A program made the position numbers and the translations under genes. Source: Scedosporium boydii (Eukaryota > Ascomycota > Sordariomycetes > Microascales > Microascaceae). From it: DNA of 64,000 bases. The stretch is from assembly GCA_002221725.1 (NCBI GenBank), contig NJFT01000163.1, positions 1 to 64,000 on the forward strand. The letters run 5' to 3'. Positions within the stretch are counted from its first letter, which is position 1. Each line of letters begins with the position of its first letter. Under the pieces are notes generated by a model. That model saw only the letters and a list, made by a program, of their open reading frames with translations. It did not search any database and was not told the DNA's origin. Shown here in pieces: positions 41,927 to 53,148 of this stretch.

Positions 41927-44533
41927 ATGCCGATTATTGAGGATGATTTCGACCACGACGGTCTGGTCGACGAGACCGCCGCCCGTATCGATCGCCTTCA
42001 GAGCAAACAGGTTTTAGCTCCGACCAAGCCCGCCAAGAAGCTCGAGCCCGGCCGTCGCCCTGTAGAGATTGCCCACAATCATCACCACCATAGGCGGCTG
42101 TCTGAGGAAAGCATTCGCACCGAACTTTGTGAGGGCCCGATTCCAGACAGTCCGAGGCCCGTCACTCCTGAGCTGGCGGACCAACCGCGCCCGGATAAGG
42201 CTGAGCTCCTCGAGAAGTTCAGGAGGGGCGAGAGCCCAGCTTGGTTCAATCGACATGTCGACCTACAAGATGCGTCTTCCTACTCTTCGTACTCACCGCT
42301 TCTTTCCAACTCTCCGCCTCCGATCGAGTCTATTCTCCGTAGGCGCCCCTCCGGACCGGTTACGGACGGACCCAGGACCACACCCGACCCGGCGGCAACT
42401 CTTCTACCAGCTGCTCAAATCACACCAGAGAAGATAAAGGACGCGATGATAGGCGGTAGCAAGGACGACCAGAGGTTACAGGAGGGCTTGAGTATTGAAC
42501 GTCCAAGGTCAGCCCTACATTCTGGAGACTTCACCGAGAACGAGCACGGGCAAACCAGGCCCCAGCACCATCTTGACGAGGCCCGATCAGCACAAGGTCA
42601 CCATAGCGTCGTTCAATCTCCGCGCCCTCTGCATACTTGGGTAGCAACTTCGCCCCCAAGGCCGTTCGCTCCTTTTGCCTTTCCCCAGCAGCAAAGCCCA
42701 TTCTCAACAAGGGACGAATTCAAGTCGGTTCCTTCGTCGCTATCTTCTTCGTTTTCAAATAGCTTTGTATACAAGCCGCCAACGAGCCCTCTAGTTCAGT
42801 CCGAGATTAACGAAGACTTGGACATCTCTCTCCCGATGAATGGCATCAACATTGCTTCGCCGTCTCCCGCTCGTAGACGCCATTCCCTCTACCCTACTCC
42901 CTCCCCGCAGCCCTTCATCTTACCGCGCTCAGGAGACTCCACGCCCCAGAGCATCCCATCCTTGCGCCGTGAGGCCTCCTTTCCCTACCAAGCTCACCAA
43001 CCGCGGAGGTCTCTCACCTCGACACCCAGCGTTAACCTCGCACCCAGCTTCCCGGGCACACCGGCTCTTCTCCGTTCTAGAAGACCGTCGTTCACCTCCG
43101 ATACTTCGCCCCTACAACATGCGTCCATGGTGGGCTCCTACGAGGAGAGCATTCTGCGCGGTCGCATGTCAACCACTCCGTCCAAGCCCATCGAGTTCCT
43201 GGCCCAGATTGGAGTTTTGGGATTAGGGAAGTGTAAGGCAAGTTTAAGGTGTCCACCTCATGTGACGCTGCCGTTCCCCGCCGTCTATTACAGTTATGGT
43301 AATAATAGCGTGCCTGGACGACCCGGATTCGAGGACGGTCCGAGCCCGTATGTCGGCCAGATTGACCTCGAAAACGGACTCGCGAATCAGGAGGACGAGT
43401 TGAGGTCCAAGCGGAAGATGCAGAATAGATATGCCGATCGGAAGCCACCAGAAGAAGACATGGATGTAGATGACTCGGTATCCGGTGTGGGCGTGGGCGT
43501 GGGCGTGATGGGTGACGCGGAGCCACGACGAACAACGGCTCCGAGACGGCGTAGGTCTGGTTCTCCCAAGGTCCCTCCGGGCGGTAGCTACCGGATACCG
43601 GAAAAGGGCCGAATCCAAATCGTCATCAAGAACCAGAACAAGACGGCCGTAAAACTCTATCTAGTCCCCTACGATCTATCGGGCATGGAACCCGGCACAA
43701 AAACATTTATTCGCCAGAGAAGCTACTCCGCCGGCCCCATCATCGAGGGGCTCCCGCAAGAAACCGCCACCACCGCCGCCGACGAGCGGCCCGTCCTCCG
43801 CTACCTCGTCCACCTGCACATCTGCTGCCCCTCCAAGGGTCGTTTCTACCTCTACAAGAACATCCGCCTCGTCTTCGCTAACCGCGTCCCCGACGGAAAG
43901 GTCAAGCTGCGCAACGAGACGACGTGGCCCGAGCCCCGGTTCTCGCCTTACAAACCCATCCGCGTTATGCATCCGCCCGTCACGGCGTCGACCAGCAGGT
44001 CCGCGGCCATGTTGGCGGCCGAGAAGGCTTTTAGGAGGAGGAGCGCGGGGTATCCCTACAGTTTTGCGCCGCCCATATTTAGTAGCCACGCTGACGATCA
44101 TCACGCCTCGTTTTCGAGACCGCCAGCCAGGGTTGCGTCGGGCGGTGGTGGTGGCTTCTCGTCGCCGTTTATGGGTTTCGCGGCGACGGGAGACGACTCA
44201 CCCGTGCCTGCGGACCATCCTGCTGCGTTCCGTTTCCCCTCGAGGGATAGGCTAGACAGCGGGGCGAGCGAAAGCACCGACACCACGGGCACGGGCGTGC
44301 AGTCTCCTAGCGTCACCGCTCCAAACCGGAGAGATAGGGAAGGCGCCGCACGATGGGAGATTGGTCGGTACGAGAAACTGAGTAAAGGCGACGTCGGGTA
44401 CGGTGGGAACGCTTTCGCCGCCGGTGGTCCCGGGAGTCCCGGCGAGGAAGGGCTTTTATCCCAGAGGCTGAGGTCCTTGGGGGTTCAACAGGAGTGGCAG
44501 CGACGAGAGGAGCCAGGCGAGGAGGATCAGTGA
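41927..44533 (+). CDS. Atos/FAM214-type protein with DUF4210 and meiotic chromosome-segregation domain
   Basis: This single-exon gene encodes 868 aa, mostly disordered and Ser/Pro/His-rich. Two conserved blocks are visible. The first, about residues 400-458 (GSYEESILRGRMSTTPSKP, then FLAQIGVLGLGKCKASLRCP), is the Atos conserved domain (DUF4210). The second, about 560-655 (GRIQIVIKNQNKTAVKLYLV and LVHLHICCPSKGRFYLYKNI), is the C-terminal domain named for chromosome segregation during meiosis in fission-yeast screens. The family is thought to act in transcription control, and animal Atos proteins are nuclear, so a nuclear role is inference. The ATG sits in a CCACC context. A GTGGGC repeat at about 43483-43508 encodes Gly-Val repeats. 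Confidence 0.85.
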   Translation: MPIIEDDFDHDGLVDETAARIDRLQSKQVLAPTKPAKKLEPGRRPVEIAHNHHHHRRLSEESIRTELCEGPIPDSPRPVTPELADQPRPDKAELLEKFRRGESPAWFNRHVDLQDASSYSSYSPLLSNSPPPIESILRRRPSGPVTDGPRTTPDPAATLLPAAQITPEKIKDAMIGGSKDDQRLQEGLSIERPRSALHSGDFTENEHGQTRPQHHLDEARSAQGHHSVVQSPRPLHTWVATSPPRPFAPFAFPQQQSPFSTRDEFKSVPSSLSSSFSNSFVYKPPTSPLVQSEINEDLDISLPMNGINIASPSPARRRHSLYPTPSPQPFILPRSGDSTPQSIPSLRREASFPYQAHQPRRSLTSTPSVNLAPSFPGTPALLRSRRPSFTSDTSPLQHASMVGSYEESILRGRMSTTPSKPIEFLAQIGVLGLGKCKASLRCPPHVTLPFPAVYYSYGNNSVPGRPGFEDGPSPYVGQIDLENGLANQEDELRSKRKMQNRYADRKPPEEDMDVDDSVSGVGVGVGVMGDAEPRRTTAPRRRRSGSPKVPPGGSYRIPEKGRIQIVIKNQNKTAVKLYLVPYDLSGMEPGTKTFIRQRSYSAGPIIEGLPQETATTAADERPVLRYLVHLHICCPSKGRFYLYKNIRLVFANRVPDGKVKLRNETTWPEPRFSPYKPIRVMHPPVTASTSRSAAMLAAEKAFRRRSAGYPYSFAPPIFSSHADDHHASFSRPPARVASGGGGGFSSPFMGFAATGDDSPVPADHPAAFRFPSRDRLDSGASESTDTTGTGVQSPSVTAPNRRDREGAARWEIGRYEKLSKGDVGYGGNAFAAGGPGSPGEEGLLSQRLRSLGVQQEWQRREEPGEEDQ

Positions 44534-45428
44534 CGAAAAGCAAGCACGTGGCCTTTTTTTCTCCCCTTTACACATATTTATTTCCTTTTTGTTCTTCTCA
44601 TCACCGGCGGGATTACCTTCGTTTCGATACCTATGGAAAAACAGTACATATTCTGGCGTCTCGGGTCATTTCATGTCATCGCCATCATCTCCACTTGTTC
44701 ATACGTCAATATCCTTCCTTTTCAAATGTACCTAGTGCCGATGTCAATAATTCCGGCTCTCTTGTGTTTATTTTTTTTCTCTCTCTTTTTTTTTTTTCAG
44801 GAAATTAAGATATTGGAGACTCTGGGATTTGGCTTTTCGACAGAACGGAAAATTTATTCAGGGTCTCGCTTTTTGAGACGTTCATAGACCTTTCTTCTTT
44901 CTAATGGTAGTAGGGTGTTTGATAGTTTGATTTACGGACATACTTAAGAAGTATCGAATCGGGGGCAGCTAAGAAGAGATATATTTCCCCCTTCTGGGAT
45001 CCATAGTTCGTGAGATATGTGAATCCTGGAGACTGCCCACGACCTTTCTGGCACTAATGTCGCTATGTCCATGAAGTAATCTATCGGTCATGTTTTCAAA
45101 CACAAGAGAACCTCGAAGAGACAACGCTTTACTTGTACAAAAAAAAACAGATTCCGTCTTTCCAAACTCTTTTTCCCTATCGCGAAGCGCAGTGACGAAT
45201 GTTCTCTTTCCTCAAGTTGAACCTTGTGTTGTCAATATCAACGGCCTCTTCCCTGTTGTTTAACCCGTGTCATCTGCCCCCCAGGCCGGCATGATCTTGA
45301 GCATAGGGGCAATTCCAACGAAAGTCCTGGTTCACTAGAATCGACTATATAAGCTTCTGCCCCGTAGAGCTCTGGCTGCCATCGTGACGCATACATCATC
45401 TTCAGTTATCCGAGCAGCCCCTCGGGAG

Positions 45429-45452
45429 AAAAAAAAAAAAAAAAAAAAAAAA
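45429..45452. repeat. Poly-A run, 24 bases
   Basis: An uninterrupted A homopolymer in the gene-poor stretch. It may mark an old retro-inserted 3' end, but no target-site duplication or coding relic was seen beside it, so slippage is just as likely. Confidence 0.9.
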
Positions 45453-48284
45453 GAAGGGTCAAGGCTTTCACCTCGCGTCGGTATATCAAGGTGGCGCAGT
45501 TCCGAATGTTATAAGTTCGGATTGTAGGAAGTGATGTCTTGGACAACTCTCCATTTACAAGCTAATGTCAGGTCCATTCGTCTGAGGTGGAGGCATTACA
45601 CACCCGGACATACCGCTCGCTAGTCAAGGTGCTTGACTATATACCTATCCCTAGTCTTTTCTCACTATGGCCTACGAAGAGGTGAGGTGTGCCCAAGAGG
45701 ACAATTCCAAGTATGCTGGCGAGGATGTTTTGACAACGTTCTTTCCCAGCACCTCCGGAGTTTAGAGCCTACCTGACGTTCAGCGTATACTACGAATGAC
45801 AACTTCAATGTTCTATGCTAGGGCTTCAACCCTTCTGCATCCCTTACCTGTTACTCCTTTCATACTCTGTGATATCAATGGACAGCTCCCAGATCTAGCA
45901 CGCTATACAACAACAGTCTTGGGTGAGGGCTATGCCGAGATAGTAGAAAGACTCGTGAAATTGCTCTATGACTTTTATCTTCCGCCCATGCATGGCGTTG
46001 CATCGAGACGCTCATCCAAGCCAATCCTCGGATCACAGCCTTTAGCCGTCCCAACCCTGACTGAAATCCAGGTTTCCCTCTCCGTCTCTTTCCCCGGATT
46101 TCCCCATCTTCACCATGGCTCTCACGTCAGGAGCTGGCCCCAAGTAAGATAGGATCAAGAATCATAGGAAAATCAAGAAACATTGCTAACCAAGGCACAG
46201 CGCCGATGCCAGGCCCAGATTCTCCGGTTCTAGTCAACCTTGGATGAGGTTGAAACGCAAAGCTAAGAACTCGAGGATCAATGTTTTGTCTTCCATCTAG
46301 ATAAACTCTTCATCCGTTCCAAAATAGGACCGCAAAACGACCCGTGAATACCCTGTCGTGTTTTCGCCGCCCTCGGAGCCGTCGAAGTGAGTCCCAGGGC
46401 GCAGCAGGAAAATCAAAAGTGTAGTGAGAATGCGCGGTTTCTAGTTAGGCTTGATAGAAATATTCTCTTTTTTTCTTTTCCTGGGTCGTTTTTTTGGTTA
46501 GTATTTTCCTATGGGAAAATCCCCTCGGGATCTGTCTCTGCCGTGTCCGCTTCCGTTTCCGCAATGCCCTCTGATGCGCCGGAGCCGTGAAGGGAGTTAT
46601 CTGGTGCCGAGGGTCAATCAACACTATTCTTTGGGTCTGTCTCGCTGATCAGGAAACGACAAGACTTTTTGGGTCGCTTCATGGTCTTCATTCTTTGAGC
46701 CGTGGTGTTTTTAGAGTGAAGAAAAGCCCCAGAGAGAGAACCAAAAGCAAAACTTGGGATGGGTAGTGAATGAGAAGAATTCAATTTTTACCAACCCCTC
46801 CTTGCTGGGGGATCCGGAGCGAGGATGCGTCGACCAACTTGATACGCGGAGATGTTTGTCCGCGTTCTGCACTACCCTGGGCGTCGTTCTTGCTGGGGAC
46901 TGCCGGCAGGATGCATTTCAGATTATATCTCTAGGTTGATATAGGATAAGGGAAGTGCATGGGACACGTAATTATAACAGAAATACGGCGAGTATAAATG
47001 CGAAATCTGGACGACGCTCGATATCAGCGTTGCAAACCGTCTCGAGCTGCCGAGGATTCAGGACTAACATTAAGCTCATGAACGACGCCCCCCCGCTCCT
47101 CGCTCTCGGAGAAAAGCCACATCTAGACAAAATCCACCATGACTCTCCGAGGTTTCTGTTTCACAAGCGGGTGGGCAGGGATTCAGTGGGGCGGGAGAGA
47201 GAGAAGTCCGAGACGAAGCAAGACTTGGTTGGAGTTGGAGGTGAAAGGTGTGGAGGAAGAACGTGTCTTGTGATGTATTAAACCACCCATGTCCCTGTCC
47301 ACTTCTCTATTCTGTTCCATCTAGATTTTTCTTTGAAGAATGGCCCAGATCCAAAGAAAAGAATGAAAGTTTCAGAGAAAGGAAAGAAATCGAGACACTA
47401 ATTCTACAGGGGTACGCGGCAAACCCGAGGACGGATAAGACTAAGTGCCATCCGAGTGCGGAGAGGCGGATCTACGACGGTTGTGTCGGAAGATAAAAGA
47501 GAGACAAGGGCTGAGAATGCTACGTCAGGTGTTGAGACTGGTGTCAAAGGCTATAAGTCGAAGAGGGAGAAAAAGAAAAAAACGATCGATCCCTATATCG
47601 GATGGTGATGTGTTAGATGTTGTGCATGTCGTCAAACCCTAGGCCCTGACGATTCTATTGCCGTCGAGTTGTACGGAGAAGGACTCGAAGATATCCGAGG
47701 CATCTACTACGCGTTAACAAAACGAGCAAGGTCATGGTCTTCTTCAAAGGGAAGTTCCACGTGAATGCAACATACCATGGCCAACAGCACAGACGAGGAG
47801 ATGTACAAAAGACGTAACGGTCTTCCGTGGCTACACTTACATGACGGCTGCAGTGTCAGGGCGGCCGGCCTTGAGCGGCCTTGGGGACTGTCGACCTGAC
47901 CTGCAACTCAAAACATATCGAGCAGCCGCGAGATACGTTTAAATCTCGGTTTGAGGCCATGTAGGGTCTCTGAGTACCACCATGCCAGACGGAGACCTCG
48001 AGCTCTGTGCACTTGCAGAGATGGTCATGACTGCCATGCTAACCAAGTCGACTACGAAGTAAACCCTTACTCAAGCACTGCGGAACTGTGCTTCTTGGAG
48101 AAAAGAATTGAAGACCATCTCAACATCGCAGACTAAGTTAATCCTGGGGATGGCAAAAAGAAGAGAATAAATCGGGGATCGTATCAAAGCGCAGCGGGAT
48201 TCGGTTTGGCAAGTGTGAGATCAGCGGTGCGCTGGGTCCGCAGGCCGTCGATCCCCATCCCGCGTTTACAATTTTTTTCCTTTC

Positions 48285-48305
48285 TTTTTTTTTTTTTTTT
48301 TTTTT
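48285..48305. repeat. Poly-T run, 21 bases
   Basis: An uninterrupted T homopolymer inside a wider T/C-rich tract, in noncoding DNA. Confidence 0.9.
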
Positions 48306-51300
48306 CTCTTTTCTGTTCACTTGAGAGTTGGTTTCACAGCCCTGGGACCCTTTTGAATAGAGAGTGTGCGGGATGAGGCGAATGCGCTAGTTCCTACCTG
48401 CATGGTAGCGGAGAGCTACAACATCCTCACCATGAGATTTTGACGATTTTGATAGAGAGATGAGGAAAACTTCTCTCGGTGACTCTTGCCAGTCTGAGAT
48501 CTGATCTCGAGGCATGTGACATTTACAGATCGCCAGGTTAAATCCAGCTCTGAAAACCCTCAACTCGGGAGTTCTTTCCGCTTGCTCGTCTAAGATCACT
48601 ATGATCACGGGTCCGCAAAAGATAAAAACCTGGAAGCCAGCATTTCCCGCCCAAAAGGACCAAGATCTCTTGGGGCGGGAGCGGGGAGAGTCTCGCAATC
48701 AAGACCTGCAAGTCCTACAAAGTAGTTACAAAACGCATCAAAGCACGAAAGCTACCAAACATGCGTATCCCGTCAAGATCAACCATACTGGCCTTCTCCC
48801 CGCATTCCAGCAAGGGGCCGTTCGACACCATCTTCGATGACATTTGGTACACTACAGCAACTGCGTGATAAGGTATCAAACGGAGCGTTATGCACAGCGG
48901 ACGGCATAATCTTGAGAATATGGGTAACTACCTCGCTAATGACACTTCCTCTCTCTGCTTCTTGGAGATCTTAACCCGGGGTCGATCATATCGCATAGCA
49001 GATATGATCCGGGGGCGGTGCCGAGGGCGATATACACTAGTGCTTGAAGAGGGATGCCCTTTCTCACTTTTCCCCCCCTTCCCTTTTAATGCGGATTGCC
49101 GTTATTCGTCCTGGGCTAGAGTCAGCCTGCTATGCGTTTCTCCCCAGTCATGAGCCTATCTATGCTGGATGCTCCCCAAGGCGAGCCAAGGATCGACGTC
49201 CTGCCTCAACTTGGCGAGGTTGTTTGCGAGGTACTGAGACGGGAAGACAAGAAAGTACCGGTACTTTGAACCGAGAGAGACAAAACCAAAACGTTTGTTT
49301 AGACTATTGCTATCTTGGAATTCTGAAAAAAAGTTAAAAAGTCAAGTTGGTCTATCAACGTTCATGTATGGATGTTAATTGCGGGGTCCCCAACAAGCCA
49401 CTTGGTAGAGAAACTCCGAACTCGTACTAGCTTTTCTACTCTCCCACATCTCTAGAAGCTCGAATTGCTTCTTGTGGGGTAGAGAGGCTAAGAATACACC
49501 GAAACGAGAAAAGGGTCTGAACTCTCTCGCCACATTTTCACAGAGCAGACGACGCCCATAGCGGCTGCGGACGACTTGACGTATAAGAATCTTGCGCCGC
49601 TGTCAACTGCCTCGAGCCACATCTCGCTTGGCGGACTAGGAAAGCGTGCAGGTGCAGGTGCAGGTCAGGCGCAGTGTTAACGTCAATGTGTTTATGCTGG
49701 GCATGAGAATCTGCTAGATCCGGTGGCATTTCAATTGAGCGGTTATCTCGGCCATGCGTGCACCGCAGGTTGGAGGGGGTCATCGTCTGAGGGGTTGATG
49801 GAGGGGTAACCAAGTGTCGGGCCAAGCAAGTCGCAGTTGATGGCATCACGGAACCATCAAGCATCTCCGAAAAAGCGACCCTTCATTCCACAGGAGGTGG
49901 GGGGGAAAATGTAAGAAGAAAGAAGAAAACCCTATGACATCGCCTGCAAACGCACAGATATCATTGCGCACGAAGGTGTCACCCAGATGCCGACTCGCCT
50001 CGCCCAAGCACGATGCGGTGAAAGGCTCCCTCTCCAAGAACTGTCCAAGAATAGAAAGTTTCATATGACCCTTCTCCCCCTCCCCTCTTCTTCCAGCCTT
50101 TCGATTTTTATTCCAACGTAATCCACCGCAGGGAGAGCTCAATGTGGTTCGGAGAGACGGTTGAGTATGCAGGTTTGGTTGCAGATGCTGCAGTGTGCCC
50201 CCGTCAATGTGTGAAGGCCCTGCTTAAAGATTCGTCACTCGTGGGCGCTTAACCTGCAGCGAACACCCAACGGGAAAAAAGAGGGTTAAAGTAGAAAGCA
50301 GAAAGAACTCTGGAACCTGAACCAAAAATACTCTCAAGGTAGGCCGGATAGGTAGAAAAGGAAGGAAGGGTGGGGGGGCAGGAAGCAGAGAATGGCCTAC
50401 TTTGGGAGTGCCAAATGAGAGGTGCAGGTCTGCGACGGCCAGGTGGACGGGATGGAGTGTAGTGAATATATCTGAATGCAGGTGATGCGTGGCAGCGTGG
50501 GCAAAGGCCGTGGAGGTGGAGGGTGGTGTTCGACAGAGGAAGCGGCTGTTTCTAAAATAAACCATACCAAACACGGAACGCATCTACTGGAATGCCGAAT
50601 CTGGCTCAATTGTGCAATCGTAGAGGAGGGTTGTCGACCGTTTTGGTAGGGCCTAAGATGGGCGGGCTTGATGTCAGCGCTTAATTATATTGCAGACCTG
50701 TTCGGTTCTTGCTCTCTGCGAGATCTTTGGCCGGGGACTTTGGTCATCGTCGACGAAATTCTATGTTCTCTGATGCGATTCGGATTAAAAGGGGTGGTGG
50801 ACGTGCCGTCCCAGCTTGTTGCCGATGATAATCGGGGTCGTGCTTTTGAGCCGTCTATCTGTGCTGCAGCCAGTGCCGTATGGTCTCTGAAGAAACACAT
50901 CAACGATGTGCAGGATTGGCGACTATGTACGAAGTACTTCATAGCCAGGCAGTATGGGTAGGCGAGATCCTCGCTTACAAGAACGATCGTCTCAGGCTCC
51001 GGGAATCTACTGTACTCACCGGAAGTTGCGGGACTCCTCTCGGTCAAGGTATTACATTGATGTCTGGCGGTCGAGAGGAAGGCTGCCGCAATACCTAGAG
51101 CCCCGTCTTAGGCCCCCGCTTGCGCCGCTCCCCAGTTGCTCCGCGTCGCAACTTAATCAGGCCTCCGTCATGAACCCAAGTCACCGAGACAAAAACGGGA
51201 TCGGAATCATGGGATCAAAGTCGAAAATTCTGGCGGTGCCAATCGCAACATCCAACCTCGATTACGAGAATCAAAATCCTTGTTCGAAGCCCACAAATCC

Positions 51301-53124
51301 AGGACCGTTCGTTCTCCTATTCGCTCAGCTCTCCCCTGAGCCTCGTGCCAGGGATTTCACCCGCAAACCCCGGATCCCTGCCAATCTGAGTTGCCCGTGT
51401 TCTGTTCCCTCTTCCCCGAACCATTTGCGTTGTCGCCAGCGGTCTGTAATACTTCGCATGCAAGGAATAGAAGGGCACTGGAATGAAGGACAGTCTTAAC
51501 GAGCCAATCAGGACGTCGCTTCAGCTCGACATCAGACCGTTGCTGGGAAGGACCCTTCACTGGACTTACGAAGTACGAAGGAGGATATCGTCGTCCCCTC
51601 CCCTTCCGACCGTGTCGTCGACCGTGTTTTGGGACGCGTCAGGCATGGCCAAGCCCTGTAATCCCCCCTTCTGTTGACCGTCTCTGGAATTTGTCCCGAT
51701 TGCGATGCGCTGTCAAGGCTGTCCTGGTTCTCTCAACCATGAAGACCTTTTAAGATTAATATTCGTTGAACATCATTGTTGCTGGCGATATCGGTGGTAT
51801 GTTATGACAGGAGTTACTGTTACTTGAGAAAGCCGAAGAGGATCTTCAACAGTGCCTCGATTTTCATCTGAAATCTGAGATGTACTTCCCGTACTGCCCG
51901 TTCTCAGACCTTCAAAAAATGGGCAGATTCCCTTTCCAACCTCGTACTCCGTAATACGCTTCGTACGTCTTTCACTCTAAAGTATAATACGAAGTAACGA
52001 GAAAGAAAACTGTCATCGCCTGGTTGTCGTGCCCAGTAATCTAGGTTTGGATACTGGCAGAGTGACATTAAGCGAAAAGGGGGCAAGAATAAAAAAGGCC
52101 GACTGCCTTACAAGCCTGTGACATTTCGCTCAGCGCCTGGGCAAGGATATGTCTAGTAAGACTTGGTACTGGTGCCACTGATGTATAGACTGTTTTTGGA
52201 GCTCTGGGCACCTGGACCTTGTCCTTGGAATTTGTTTTAAGCCGCCTCGACCGGTTTTCGAACAATGCTTTTTCTCCGACACGGAGGGTAAGACAAGAGA
52301 TGGGTTGGAGGTGGAGAACTGGCAGAAGGAGTGGTCAAGTCTTCTGGTTTGCTTTAACCATAAACTTGTGCATTATGGATGCGGTAAAATGAGCATTATA
52401 ATAATCCGAGATATCAAGTTATACATACACAGGTGGATGCATAAGGAGGCGAGACAAATTCTGGGATATTAAACTGCTTCGTAAGGTGATATCGATCGCT
52501 GAAGTGAACAGGGGCCCCATGTTAAAACCATAAGACTGCCTCAGCAACAGAAAGTACATCATAATGCTTCATGCCACGATTGGGAATAGTGCGGTAAGCC
52601 ACAACGAGGTTGCTTGGGTCGTGATGGATCTCCAGGCGTTGGAATGTGGGAAGTCAAAACACATGGGCTAGAGACATGACGTTTCGTTTCTAAACATTTT
52701 CAAGCGCACCATCCAAAGTCCAAGTGAATCTTTACAGTCGATCAAGTAGCTGGCATTGGAAACTGTCTCTCGATGTTTGTTTGAGGCACTCGGACAAGTG
52801 CAATGCCACTTTGCTTTTGCCGCTTCATCGACAACAGGGGTTAAGTAAGGTTTCACACTCAACTTGGAGGATTTGCCAGGAACAGACGAAAGATATTATT
52901 ATCAATATTACCGAAATAGCAAAGCGAATGGCACAAGATAAGATGATAGGGTTAAAGAAGGAAAGAGTTGGAAACTGCAGCTTTAGGGTTTCCTCACTCC
53001 ACTTCTTTTTGCAGCCCTTTTCCCAACAACTGTCAAGAGCTTGAATGATCTTATTTTAAGTACCATCGCGTCGGTACATGTTCGTGTGTCTCAACGGCAC
53101 CTCACAACTACTGATTGCCGGATT

Positions 53125-53148
53125 GAAGACTCCTCTTTCGGAGTCTTC
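53125..53148. repeat. Perfect 9-bp hairpin
   Basis: GAAGACTCC (53125-53133), loop TCTTTC, then GGAGTCTTC (53140-53148). No T run follows and no gene lies within 2.5 kb, so a terminator role is not implied. Confidence 0.7.

Noticed and set aside
45429..45452. Poly-A run as the 3' end of a retroelement
   Set aside because: I saw no reverse-transcriptase remnant and no flanking duplication, so a simple homopolymer is the more economical reading.
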